Origin: Typhlomys cinereus | Taxonomy: Eukaryota; Chordata; Mammalia; Rodentia; Platacanthomyidae | NCBI GenBank assembly: GCA_023101885.1 | Contig: JALPQD010000392.1 | Location: forward strand, 2,030,576 to 2,094,575 | DNA length: 64,000 nt | Reading direction: 5' to 3' | Shown here: positions 32,594-41,989 of the stretch, in pieces | How positions within the stretch are numbered: position 1 is the stretch's first letter | Layout: every line of letters starts with the position of its first letter | The notes under the pieces: model-generated | The model's input: the letters and a program-made list of their open reading frames with translations, nothing else | What the model was told of the DNA's origin: nothing | Databases searched by the model: none | Made by a program: the position numbers and the translations under genes

Positions 32594-32599
32594 GTCAGG

Positions 32600-32880
32600 C
32601 TGCCAGGCTTCCTTCTTCCTGGGACCTATCTCACTCATGTTTCCCATCAGCCCCTCAGTCCCAGCCTTACTGTCTTTCCAGTGCCACTTCTAGCTGTTTC
32701 TCAGCCACAGGGACTTTGCATGTGCTGTCCTCCTTTCCTGGAACAAAGCTCCCTTCTTACCCCCCCTTCCTTTTCCTTCAGCCAACTCTTAGCCATGTTT
32801 TAGATGGCATCGCCAATATCCCTTCTCTAAGCTGGCCTTCACCTTCCTGCCCACTCGCCTTTCTCTGACCTTTCCGCCAG
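32600..32880 (+). repeat. L2 LINE 3' region
   Basis: 'GGGACTTTGCATGTGCTGTC', 'CTTTCCTGGAACAAAGCTCC' and 'CCAATATCCCTTCTCTAAGC' match the L2 phrase order (gcctttgcacttgctgttcc ... ctggaa). Confidence 0.75.
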
Positions 32881-32884
32881 CTTT

Positions 32885-33540
32885 CATTTGTGTGCCTGTT
32901 GGTAACTACATCGAGAAACCATGGGCCCCTGTCCTCTGCTGCTGTGGTCACTGCAGAGGGACAGACTGGCCCCAACCTCAGCCAACTCACCCTTCACGAG
33001 CTTCTAGTCACAAATACTCCCGCCGCCTCTATTCCAACCTTAATCATTCATCTCGCCATGCACCCGGGTGCCCAAGATACACGTGGCATCTGTCTGCCTT
33101 CCTCTGTTCTTACCCTGTCCCTGACCCTAGGGCTGGCACCCGGAGATGCTTTCCGAGAGAGCTCTGTGACCTTCCTGCTCTGATAAGTCCCCTCAGCCTC
33201 ACCCCGCCTGCTTTTAGTGGGTCTTGGAAAAATACTGGCCACATATTTAGAAGAATTAAACTCAACCTGCCCTACCAAAAAAGCAAACATTCCTTTCTCT
33301 TACATTTCCTGTTTCCCTGAGAAACGGAACAGTCTGAAATAAACAAGCCGATAGGCTGGTAGCAACTGCCTGCAACAGGCTTCCCTTGTTCTTGCGGCTG
33401 CGAGCTCACGGCTGCTGCCAACCCGGGCCCCGTCCAGGTGAGGCTTACCACGAAGTAGACCACATCTGGGGCACAGCGACTCCCATGGGCAGGAGTCCAT
33501 CCCGAGACCTGGAGTTGAGCTGCCTCAGAAGCCTGGGTTT
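32885..33540. other. Unique DNA
   Basis: Opposing long frames (33272-33655 minus; 33386-33865 plus) are produced by the following CT-rich tract. No repeat named. Confidence 0.4.
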
Positions 33541-33772
33541 CCATGAAATTTTCCTTTCTTATCCCTTTCCTCTTCCTTTTCCTTCCATTTTTCTCTTTCC
33601 TTTTTTTCCCTTCCCTCCCCTTCCCTCTCTTTTCCTTCCATTTCCTCCCTTCCATTTCGCTCCCTTTCCCTTCCCTATCCCATTCCTTTTCCCTTCCCTT
33701 CTCTCTTCCCTTCTACTCTCCTTCCCTCCTTCCCTCCTTCCCTCTTTCCCTCCCTTTCCTCTTCCTTCCGCC
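33541..33772. repeat. Polypyrimidine tract, about 230 bases
   Basis: Almost pure C/T on the plus strand with CCCTTCC and TTTCC motifs. It could form triplex DNA. It may derive from an L1 3' UTR purine tract in antisense, but L1 flanks are not visible. Confidence 0.85.
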
Positions 33773-34000
33773 ACGTGCTTGACGTGGATTCCGGCTCCAT
33801 CCCGTTCTACCACGTATTGTCCCTACTATGAAAGTAGAGTGCTTGCTGGCTTGGACAGCAGCTAAGGGAGGCTCATCTGCTCTGGAACCGTAGGTCTTTG
33901 CTGGGCAACCACTCTACCAACTACATCTCCAGCCCGGACCTACCTCTGGTCCCTGCCAGGACCCTGAGCACTGGAGACAAGAGCGCCACCATCAAGTGTT

Positions 34001-34084
34001 GCTGGTCAAAGTCGCTCCCAATCTCATGGTTTTTCAGTTTAGAACTTCTCTTGCTATTATTACTTATTGTGAAATTATTACTCG
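34001..34084. repeat. 80-bp direct duplicate, second copy
   Basis: See 32514-32593; 84 bases here because of extra single bases. The spacing between the copies is about 1.49 kb. Confidence 0.9.
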
Positions 34085-34089
34085 TTTCA

Positions 34090-34525
34090 GAAACTGACGT
34101 TGAAATTATTTTAAAAGCTACCATCTGAGTTGGAGGGGCATCCCTCCTCTTCCTTGTGTAGAGAATGTCCCCTCTAAATCTCACACCGCCCATCCCTGCC
34201 CTTTTCTCAGCGCATGAAATTTGCTGGTTGTGGTTATGGGGATTGCCCCTGAATTGTTTTTATGAACAAAACTTTATTGAGCTATATTTCACCAGGGCCA
34301 AGACTCACCCTTTGAAAGCACACAGTTTAGGGCTGATGGTTGAATTCACACTACTGGGCAACTGTCCACGCTGTTGGGTTTCAGAGCCTTTTCATCTCTT
34401 AGAAAGAAATCTGCGCCCCGACCAGCCATGCCTCATTCTTCCCTGCTTCCGGCCCTTGCTAACACCTCAATTTCCCTTCTTCTGCCGCTCTGTATTTGCT
34501 GATTATGGACATCTCATACATGTGG
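34090..34525. other. Unique intergenic DNA
   Basis: No named repeat; 34165-34542 plus frame shows no domain. Confidence 0.4.
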
Positions 34526-34526
34526 G

Positions 34527-34927
34527 TGTCAGGCAGGTTTAGGCAGCCAGGCTGGGACGGTCTCTGAAGGTCTTGGAAGGTCATCTCTCAAGCTGGGATT
34601 ACCCTGAAGGAACACGCCCTTTGCCCTGTGTTCATGAAACGATGTGGAGATTGGTTCTCCACTGCAAATGAGCCCAACCTTGGGGTAGGCTCAAGATCAA
34701 GTGGGTTGGGCCTCAGTGTGAGCGAACCAATGGGAAAAAGCCCCCTCCACACTTAACTAAAGGCATAAACATACCTGACCTCGGCAGCCATCTTGAGCAC
34801 CTGCTCCACGGCGCTCCAAGATGGAGTCATGAGTTCCATTCTTTCTCTCCTCTAATCAGCTCTACATTAATCCTCTACACATGTTCTGGTTTCAGTCTGC
34901 GACTCAGAACACAAGAACCCCACAACA
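34527..34927 (+). repeat. LTR family 2, copy C
   Basis: Start TGTCAGGCAGGTTTAGGCAG, 'GGTCTCTGAAGGTCTTGGAA' shared with copy B, end CCCCACAACA (TG..CA). It carries only one copy of the R-region unit where B has 2.6, and 'AATCAGCTCTACATTAATCC' replaces the poly(A) signal, so it is degraded there. Confidence 0.88.
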
Positions 34928-34944
34928 GGTACACGTGATGGTGG

Positions 34945-35086
34945 ATATGTATGTGTGTGTGTGTGTGTGTGTGTGTGCATGTGTATATAAATATATATGA
35001 ATGTATTTGTGGTGCCGGGTATTGAACTTAGGACCTTAGGCATGTTAGTTAGGTAAGTGTTCTACAAATTGAGTGACATCTCAGTC
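34945..35086 (-). repeat. (TG)n and ID SINE (antisense)
   Basis: (TG)n at 34950-34976 and 'GGTGCCGGGTATTGAACTTA', 'AGGTAAGTGTTCTACAAATT' of a complement ID head. Confidence 0.65.
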
Positions 35087-35281
35087 CTAATCTATATTTT
35101 GATTATAAAAAGTGTACTCATTTATTTGAAAGAGAGACTGAAAGCAGGTTCACATGTGGAAGTCATCTGCTTCCGTTAGCAGTCTACTCTTGACTTTCCT
35201 GCTGGGGCTCTCTGCCTCATGGCCGCAGTGACCTGAGCCTGCAGCCAGCCATGCCTTCTCTGCCTTAATGCGTTGTATCTG

Positions 35282-35487
35282 GCTGGAGAGATGGCTCAGG
35301 GGTTAAGACACTGCCTCACAAGCAGAAGACCCTGAGTTCAAATCCCAAGTCCAATATGAAAATGCCAGGCGGAAATGGAGGCAGCCTGTATTTCTAGCCC
35401 TGTTGGGCGGAGCCTGGGAAATTCCAGAATGGAGAAAAAAGGAAGTAGTCACAATCCAGGAGTCACCCTTGGTCCTCCACAGTGATG

Positions 35488-35527
<40 letters not shown>

Positions 35528-35560
35528 CACACACACACCAAAATAAATTAATAAAATATT
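35282..35560 (+). repeat. Composite tRNA-derived SINE with (GACA)n tail
   Basis: Head GGCTGGAGAGATGGCTCAGG with A box; right arm 'AATGCCAGGCGGAAATGGAG'; tail (GACA)10 at about 35489-35526 followed by (CA)n. The other copies have pure CA tails, so this tail has mutated and expanded. Confidence 0.92.
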
Positions 35561-35561
35561 A

Positions 35562-35834
35562 AATGGTTTATTAAATGTGCACATTCAAAATGAACCATGA
35601 ATTGGGTTATCCTCTTTAGTTACTCCCTCCCCTACAAACCTGGAACCTCAAAAATTTTGACACACACACTGAAGTATTTTCCTATGAAAGGACAGAATGT
35701 CTTGGGTTTGTTTTCAAAGAATCCACTGTGGGTAGAGGCGTGGAAGCGGGCCAAGTCACAGATGAGACCACAGCACAGGGACATCACACGTGTGACTCTC
35801 TGTTCACGAGTTTGAAAATTTCCATCACGAGCCC
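35562..35834. other. Unique intergenic DNA
   Basis: No feature recognised. Confidence 0.4.
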
Positions 35835-35838
35835 TTTC

Positions 35839-35878
<40 letters not shown>

Positions 35879-36095
35879 GGTGCACATGGAGGCCACAGGA
35901 GGATGTTGGGAGATCTTCCTTCATCACTCTCTACCTTATTTTTGAGATGGGTTTTCTCACAGAACCTAGCACTCTATGACTTGATTAGGCTGCCTGGCCA
36001 GTGGGCTACAAACACATATGCAAAAACGTCTTACACATCACACTCGGCACTCTGCTCATGGAGCCCTCTGTCTGACCCCACAAGCCATTTCTTTT
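35835..36095 (-). repeat. B4-like SINE (antisense), partial
   Basis: (GT)n then 'GGTGCACATGGAGGCCACAG', 'CATCACTCTCTACCTTATTT', 'TTGAGATGGGTTTTCTCACA' and 'GGCTACAAACACATATGC'. Core B4 order, head missing. Confidence 0.8.
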
Positions 36096-38698
36096 GGTGC
36101 GTCCTGCATTGTTACCAAGGACCTTCGGGGGCTCTAGCATTCATTATAGTGGGAAGGGTCAGATGGGGTAGGGAGCCATAGGGCTGGGGAATATTTTGGA
36201 GTCAAACCCTGAAAGGGACCTGAGGGGCTTAGACTGTGGTTGCCTAGGGGATGTTTAGCTGGGGACCGTGACCACCATTCTCACTTGAACAAGCACGCAG
36301 GGTACCTGGAAGAAGGAAAAGGACATGAGGGGAGGAAGGGACCGGGTGACAGCAGGATTGTGGGAGGGTGGATTGTCCCCTCTTCCAGCAGAGGACTCAG
36401 CCACAGCAGTGGCCGTGGGGCAGGAGGGCGGAATGAAGCCCCTCGGTGTCTCCCAGCATCATACTTTGGGGGTGGCTGGGCCTGTTGGCCGCAGTCCATC
36501 ATCCCAGCTCCCCAGAGGCTGAGACGGGAAGATCTCAAGTTCAAGGCTCAAGTGGACCCCAGAGAAAAGAGAGTGACTTGTGACACACATTGCAGTAAGG
36601 AGGGTCGCCTACAGACCAGCCTGCTGGCTGTCAACTCTAGTGAGTGGGAGAACCCAGGGAAACATGGAATCTTGGCCAGATGAATGAATGAAGCCAACAC
36701 AGGTCCAAAGCCGCCCAAAGTAATCCCCGCACAGCAGCCCACCGGCTGGAGGGAGTCCAAGGGAGATCACTGGACTCCGGTGCCCATGGAGAGTGAGGGG
36801 GGCTGTGGTCCCCTCAAGGAAAAAGTCATTTCCTCTCAGCTCCAGAGTTTCCAAAGAGGGCTGGCTTTGCAAGCTGAACAGGGCTGGGAAGAAACAAACC
36901 GGACACAAGATTTGTCCATTCAAACGTCAGCCCTTGAAACTTACGTCTCCGTTTTTCTCTTGGCTCCCTAATGGAAAGTTTCCTTCATTTCAGATGGATT
37001 TTTGTTTTTAATTCCTTGTCTAAAAATTTTCTAGATGCTTTTATATTAGGCAAATGAGCAGGGGCCACGTTCAGTTTTTTCCCCCTCTTCCTTCCATTTT
37101 GAAGATGTACGGCATGCCAAAAGGCCTCTGGACAGAACGTTCAGAGGCTACACAACAGAATGCAGGAGGCTGCCAGGACCCTAAGTCATTCTCCAGATGT
37201 GATCATCTCAGCCCGTTGGGGCTTCTAGACCCCTGGCCTGTCTTACAAACTGAGCCCTCGACACATGGGGAGATGGCCTGAGGCAGAGGGAGGTCTCCGC
37301 AGAAAAGGAGGATAATTACTGCTCTGATGGGACCACAATCACCCATTCAGAGTTTACCTCCCTGAAGGCTGCTTGAGCATCTATCTATAAAGTCTCAAGG
37401 AGCGGACCCCCCCTCTGCTAATACTTCCTTTCTGGGACTCAGTTTATCTGTGGGAAAAAATGGGTCAAAGCTGGAGGACTGGGCAAACAGAGAGAAGTCT
37501 CTAGAGAGTCTGGACAGATGGAGTGGATGATCTCACAGACACACTTTGGTTACTACTCCAGGTATTCCTGTTTCTGATTGTCTCTCTGCAGGTCTGAAAT
37601 CCTTGAGGTCTATGCCATGCTGGACTAAGCATACCCAGGCTCTCGCTAGCGATGCAGTGTCTCTGGTACACCCCAAACCAACCAACTACCAGATTCTCAG
37701 CACTATAACTGGTACTCAGGTGTTACATGTGCGTGTGAAGATTTGGGACTACTGGTCTACCTGACTATATAGTGGAGATGACCTCTCTTTACTTCTGGAC
37801 TTTAATTCATGTATACAAGGGAAGGGAATTCACATACTGGCTTTGAGATCTGAAATCTTATCAGGTTCAAAGCCGTTCAACTCCTGAGTGAAGGTTTTTT
37901 TCCCAGCTTTGTTCCTTAGTCATGAAGCAGGGAACCCTCCCTGCCTTTTGCATCTCATTAATCATAATGATGAAGACGCAATGAGATAAAGATGCTAACT
38001 GGAGATGGAGCCTTGCCAGCAGTCGCGGGGGGGGGGTGGTCCCATCTTTCCCGGAGTCGGCATCTCAGGATCTCAGGATCTCTCCTTGTTCCCAACACAC
38101 TGACCACACCTCTTGACTCTATGAAGATTGTCATCATGAAAGTCATTTTTACATGGCCCAGAAACATGGAGATGCTCCAGGTTTGGGCCAACTGAGAAAT
38201 GGGAGAGAAAACACCCCGATTCAGATCTCTATTATTATCCTTAACCCCCTGATGAGTCCTGGATGATCTCCACATGGTGGGGTTGACAGTGATGACAGAC
38301 AGGTATACATCAGATCCCATCCCACCTGTTTGCCTTGGGGCACCTCGTTGAAGTCTCTGCAGAAAGACTAGAATAAGATCTGTAAGTGCAGGGGTGCGGG
38401 CTGGATGGGTGGGGTGAACCCCACAAAAGGCACTGTTTGCTTACAGCCTGCACAGCTGGGCTGGATTAGTCCAGCTTCATAAATAGCTTTGGAAAACCAG
38501 CAGGCTGGAAAAGTCCACTTTGTCCTGGAGAATGTGTGGAGGCCCCACCCACATCCACGTTCAGGGTGTCCCCTGCCCTGCCTCCAGTCTCAACCTCTCT
38601 GTTCTGCATGTCCTTTTCCACTGCTTTCTCTGGACTTCAATAGAAAAAAATACCACTTAGCAATCTTTTTTTTTTTTTCACCTATTTATAAAATTTTT
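36096..38698. other. Unique intergenic DNA, 2.6 kb
   Basis: The longest repeat-poor stretch. 36455-36545 is a partial sense B1. A G9-like run sits at 38026-38035. The plus frame 36240-36683 and its neighbours overlap that B1 and each other. No splice-bounded coding exon or RNA gene can be supported. Confidence 0.45.
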
Positions 38699-38700
38699 AA

Positions 38701-38880
38701 AGACTCGACTGGAAGGGAAAAGGGAGAGAGGAAAGAAGGGAGAGGGAGAAAGGAGGAAGAGAAGGTAGAAGAAGAGGAGGGAGTAGGGAAGAAGGAGGGA
38801 AAGGAGGAGGAAAGAGGGGATTAGGAGAACTGGGAAGGGGGAAGGGGTAAGTGGAGGAGAAGGAGGAAGACGAGGGGAGG
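38701..38880. repeat. Polypurine tract, about 180 bases
   Basis: GGAAGG/AGAAGGAGG units on the plus strand, mirror-like to 33541-33772. Could be an L1 3' UTR purine tract; the adjacent 'CTTTTTTTTTTTTTCACC' (38662) does not decide it. Confidence 0.85.
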
Positions 38881-39290
38881 AAATGCCTTTCAGATTGAGC
38901 TTCTGGATTTCCTTGTTTTCTTGTCTCAGTTCAGGGATGCCCACCCTTTCCCATCTGGAGGTCTGGGTCTTGGGGAAGCCAGGGTCTCTGTGCTCTGGCA
39001 TTCCTGAAAGTTCAGGTGACTTCCCTCTTACGGTGGCTGACAGGACCTGTGGCGGTGGCCTGAGAGCTGGGCAGCTGGAATGTGTTTTCTCACAGAGACA
39101 CTCTGATGAACATTCCAGAAAGTCAGAGGTAAGAGAGATGTGAAGATGAGTGTGTCCCAAGGCTCTGACCCTAGACTCTCTGGCTTAGCTCCCTGGGGCC
39201 TGTGGCCTCCAGAGATTGCACGTGAGATGTTCCTCTGGGTATGTGAGGACTTGCAGCTTGGGCCAGGATGGATTTTGCCCCTTTCCCTTT
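38881..39290. other. Unique intergenic DNA
   Basis: Followed by a CT-rich patch (39290-39372). Nothing else. Confidence 0.4.
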
Positions 39291-39354
39291 TTCCGGTTCC
39301 CTTTCTTTTTCCTTCCCTCCCTCCCCTTCCTTTATTTCTTCCCTTTTCTCTCTC

Positions 39355-39602
39355 TGTCTCTCTCTCTCTCTCTCAGAGGGCACATGTGTCCCTGTGGAGG
39401 ACCAAGGGTGACTTTGGGAATCATCCTGGATTGCATCTATCGTCTTGCTTGCTCTGGGATTTCCCAGGTTCTGCCCACCAAGGCCAGAAGTGCAGAGGGC
39501 TGCTGTTCCTGCCTGGTGTTTTTTTATGTGGCACCTGGGATCCAAATTCAGGACCTTCTGCTTTTGAGACAGAGTCATAACCCCTGAGCCATCTCTCCCG
39601 CC
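39355..39602 (-). repeat. Composite tRNA-derived SINE (antisense), tail lost
   Basis: CTCTCTCTC in place of the TG tail, 'GAGGACCAAGGGTGACTTTG', 'GGTTCTGCCCACCAAGGCCA' and antisense head 'GAGACAGAGTCATAACCC' / 'GAGCCATCTCTCCCGCCC'. Confidence 0.88.
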
Positions 39603-39610
39603 CTCCTTTC

Positions 39611-39830
39611 CCTTTTTATGGTGTCAGAGCTTGAATTTAGGGCCTTGTACATGCTGGGTTAGCACTCTGCTGCCTTCCTACATGCTCAGCCCTCTTTTGA
39701 ATTTTGTCTCTGAGACAAGGTCTTACTAAATTGCTTAGGCTGGTCTTGAATTCACTCAGTAGCCCAGGATGTTCTTGAAACTTGTGATCCACCTGCCTCA
39801 GCTCTTCCAAGTAGCTGCTGTGTGACACTT
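39611..39830 (-). repeat. ID plus B1 dimer (antisense)
   Basis: 39611-39690 'AGAGCTTGAATTTAGGGCCT' and 'GGGTTAGCACTCTGCTGCC' are ID-like; 39700-39830 'GAGACAAGGTCTTACTAAAT', 'AGGCTGGTCTTGAATTCACT' and 'GATCCACCTGCCTCAGCTCT' are B1-like. Orientation and adjacency fit a B1-ID type dimeric SINE. Confidence 0.75.
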
Positions 39831-39834
39831 TTCC

Positions 39835-40258
39835 AAGAGATATGGCATACAGACATCTATAATCACAGATAAGACTGTGACCATACACCAAAGTATATTA
39901 TACCAATGACAAACCAATAAGCTTATTGGGGTTACTTATTGGAGTAGGGGTGAGGGTGTTTATAGGACCGCGGATGACTCAGAGGCAGCTACATCTCCAG
40001 AAAGCTTTACCCCGCCTAGTGTCTCAGCACTTCTGGCACTTTCTGCCTCACGATTAGCTCATAGCAGAGTCTCTTCCAGACTGACAGGCTGGCTGGCCCA
40101 AGTTTTCTCTAGATTGCTGGACCACCTAGGGAAGTCTCCTCCTCTAGCAGTAGCTTTGTGCTTTTCTTTATCTTGAGGCGCTCCCACTCCAAATCTTGTT
40201 AGTTTCAGGAACTTCCTGAGAGGAAGGAGTTGTTTACTTTCTGGGCCATCCTCCAGTA
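39835..40258. other. Unique intergenic DNA
   Basis: No feature recognised. Confidence 0.4.
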
Positions 40259-40269
40259 CAGAATGTTTC

Positions 40270-40575
40270 TTTTATTTATTTATTTATTTTTTATTTATTC
40301 ATTCAATGGTGCATGTGTGTGTGTGTGCGTGTGCGTGTGCGTGTGTGAGGGTGTGTGTAGAACCACGGACGAACTTGGGAAGCACCATGGACGCCTCCAC
40401 CTCCTCCTTGTTTACTCTGCCCCGGGATTCACAGGCTCTGCCCTGCCAGAACAGAAGCACAGACTGCCCCCGCTTCCGCCCGGCGTCTATACGTCTATAC
40501 GTGGGGTCTAAGATCCGAACTCAGGACTTTATGCCTGCAGGCAGAGGCTTAACTTCCGAGCCACCTCTCCAGCTC
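40270..40575 (-). repeat. Composite tRNA-derived SINE (antisense) with 11-bp target duplication
   Basis: First subfamily (right arm 'CCGCTTCCGCCCGGCGTCTA'). Exact duplication CAGAATGTTTC at 40259-40269 and 40576-40586. A short ACGTCTATACGTCTATACGT repeat indicates small slippage in the right arm. Confidence 0.95.
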
Positions 40576-40587
40576 CAGAATGTTTCA

Positions 40588-40868
40588 AATTGCTCCACAA
40601 TATCCTTCCTGGGTTAGACTGGAGCAAAGGTCAAGACAGCGCCATCTTATGCTAGCAGGAAAAATGCACACAACAGTAGCTGGGATGACTCGCCGCACCC
40701 ACACACCCGCCCGACTTCTGTTTCTTAAAGAGGGAGAGGCAGCTTTCTTCCTGAAACTGTAGAACGTGTTCCATTTCTAGTTGCTGCTGAAGTAGAAAAG
40801 TGTAAACTGTTAAGTTATTGCTGAGCATAAGTTGAGATGGGAAATTACTTGGTTCCTGGGGCATCACC
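40588..40868. other. Unique intergenic DNA
   Basis: No feature recognised. Confidence 0.35.
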
Positions 40869-40869
40869 C

Positions 40870-41290
40870 AACCCCCAAGGCCTGTATCTGCACTGCTGTC
40901 TGGTAAGAGTCAAGGTCATGGGCTATGTGCAGTCAGCCTGCCCCGCTGACACTTACTAACCTATGCGTTGACACTTACTAACCTTTGCATTGACACTTAC
41001 TAACCTATGCATTGATACTTACTAACCTTTGCGCTGACACTTACTAACCTTTGCATTGACACTTACTAACCTTTGCGCTGACACTAACCTTTGCATCTGC
41101 TTCTGGAAAGTCCTGCTTCGCTTGCTCCACCTCTGCCCTGCTTTAGTATAAAATGAAAGTACAAGCTAAGCTTGGGGCTAGAGTCCTTGCAGAATGGTCT
41201 TGGCTCTAGCCCACCAGTGAATAAAGCGCCTCTCTTCTACCCTAATTGGTGCCTGAGGAATTATTCCAGGAATTATTCCTGCGGCGATAT
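40870..41290 (+). repeat. Retroviral-type LTR with 22-bp U3-like direct repeats
   Basis: Direct repeats at 40943-41095, unit 'TGACACTTACTAACCTWTGC', about seven copies. Then TATAAAATG (about 41148), AATAAAG (about 41219) and the U5-like end with 'TTGGTGCCTGAGGAATTATT'. The order repeats, TATA, poly(A) signal is that of a U3-R-U5 LTR, perhaps class I/II. Edges and target duplication not resolved. Confidence 0.6.
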
Positions 41291-41547
41291 TTGTACAAGA
41301 AGAAACAGGTCAGAAGAATCATGACCAGGGTCAAAGGGGTGGTGGAACACAGCTTAGAATGGAGCAGAAAGGTCTTTGCCATCCATTCAGTCAACATTGA
41401 TCGGGTCTCTATTTAGCACCAAAAATACAGGGTGTGGTGAGGGAGAACTGGGCATTTCCTGCACTGTTCACCTTGACACTTGGCCACAGGGGTGTTGGTT
41501 AAAGGTAGGGTGGAAGATATGGTGGGATAAGTATGAAGATAAAATTG
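41291..41547. other. Unique DNA with ancient repeat piece
   Basis: 41376-41460 'AGTCAACATTGATCGGGTCT' resembles the fossil at 5145-5250. Confidence 0.4.
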
Positions 41548-41552
41548 GGAAC

Positions 41553-41984
41553 TGTGCTAGTTGAATATATGTGTCAACATGACAACCGCAGGCTGAGCTT
41601 TGGGCACATCTATGAAGAATTAGTAGTAAGGTAAGCCCTGAGCAGGCCTGCAGGAGAGTGTCTAAATGGTGTGGGAAGACCCATCGCATAGTGAGCGGGG
41701 CCATTCTCTGGGCAGGTAAATGAGATGGAGGGAACTGGTTCAATACTTCGACATTCTTCAGCATACTGTGGACAGAATTGCTATCAGGTGAGTGAGGTTT
41801 GCCTCTCTCTTAGCAATCCCTGTGGATGTGGTGTGGTCAGTTCCCTTAGCCCCTGGTGTTGATATGAGCTTTCCTATCGAGCTGGATTAGGAATCGTAAC
41901 TGAGCATTGTATGAATAAAACCCCTTTGTTCTCCTATGCTCTTTTGTCGTGAATTTATCAGCAATATGTGCACAAACTATAATA
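41553..41984 (+). repeat. LTR family 1, copy 3, with exact 5-bp target duplication
   Basis: Starts TGTGCTAGTTGAATATATGT, ends AACTATAATA; GGAAC flanks at 41548-41552 and 41985-41989. AATAAAACCCCTTTGTTC poly(A) signal region retained. The most diverged of the family 1 copies. Confidence 0.88.
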
Positions 41985-41989
41985 GGAAC

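Noticed and set aside
33272..33865. Opposing 127- and 159-codon frames
   Set aside because: Created by the polypyrimidine tract (Lys/Glu/Gly on one strand, Pro/Phe/Leu on the other).
40943..41095. CRISPR-like direct repeats
   Set aside because: Units are contiguous with no spacers and lie in a mammalian LTR.
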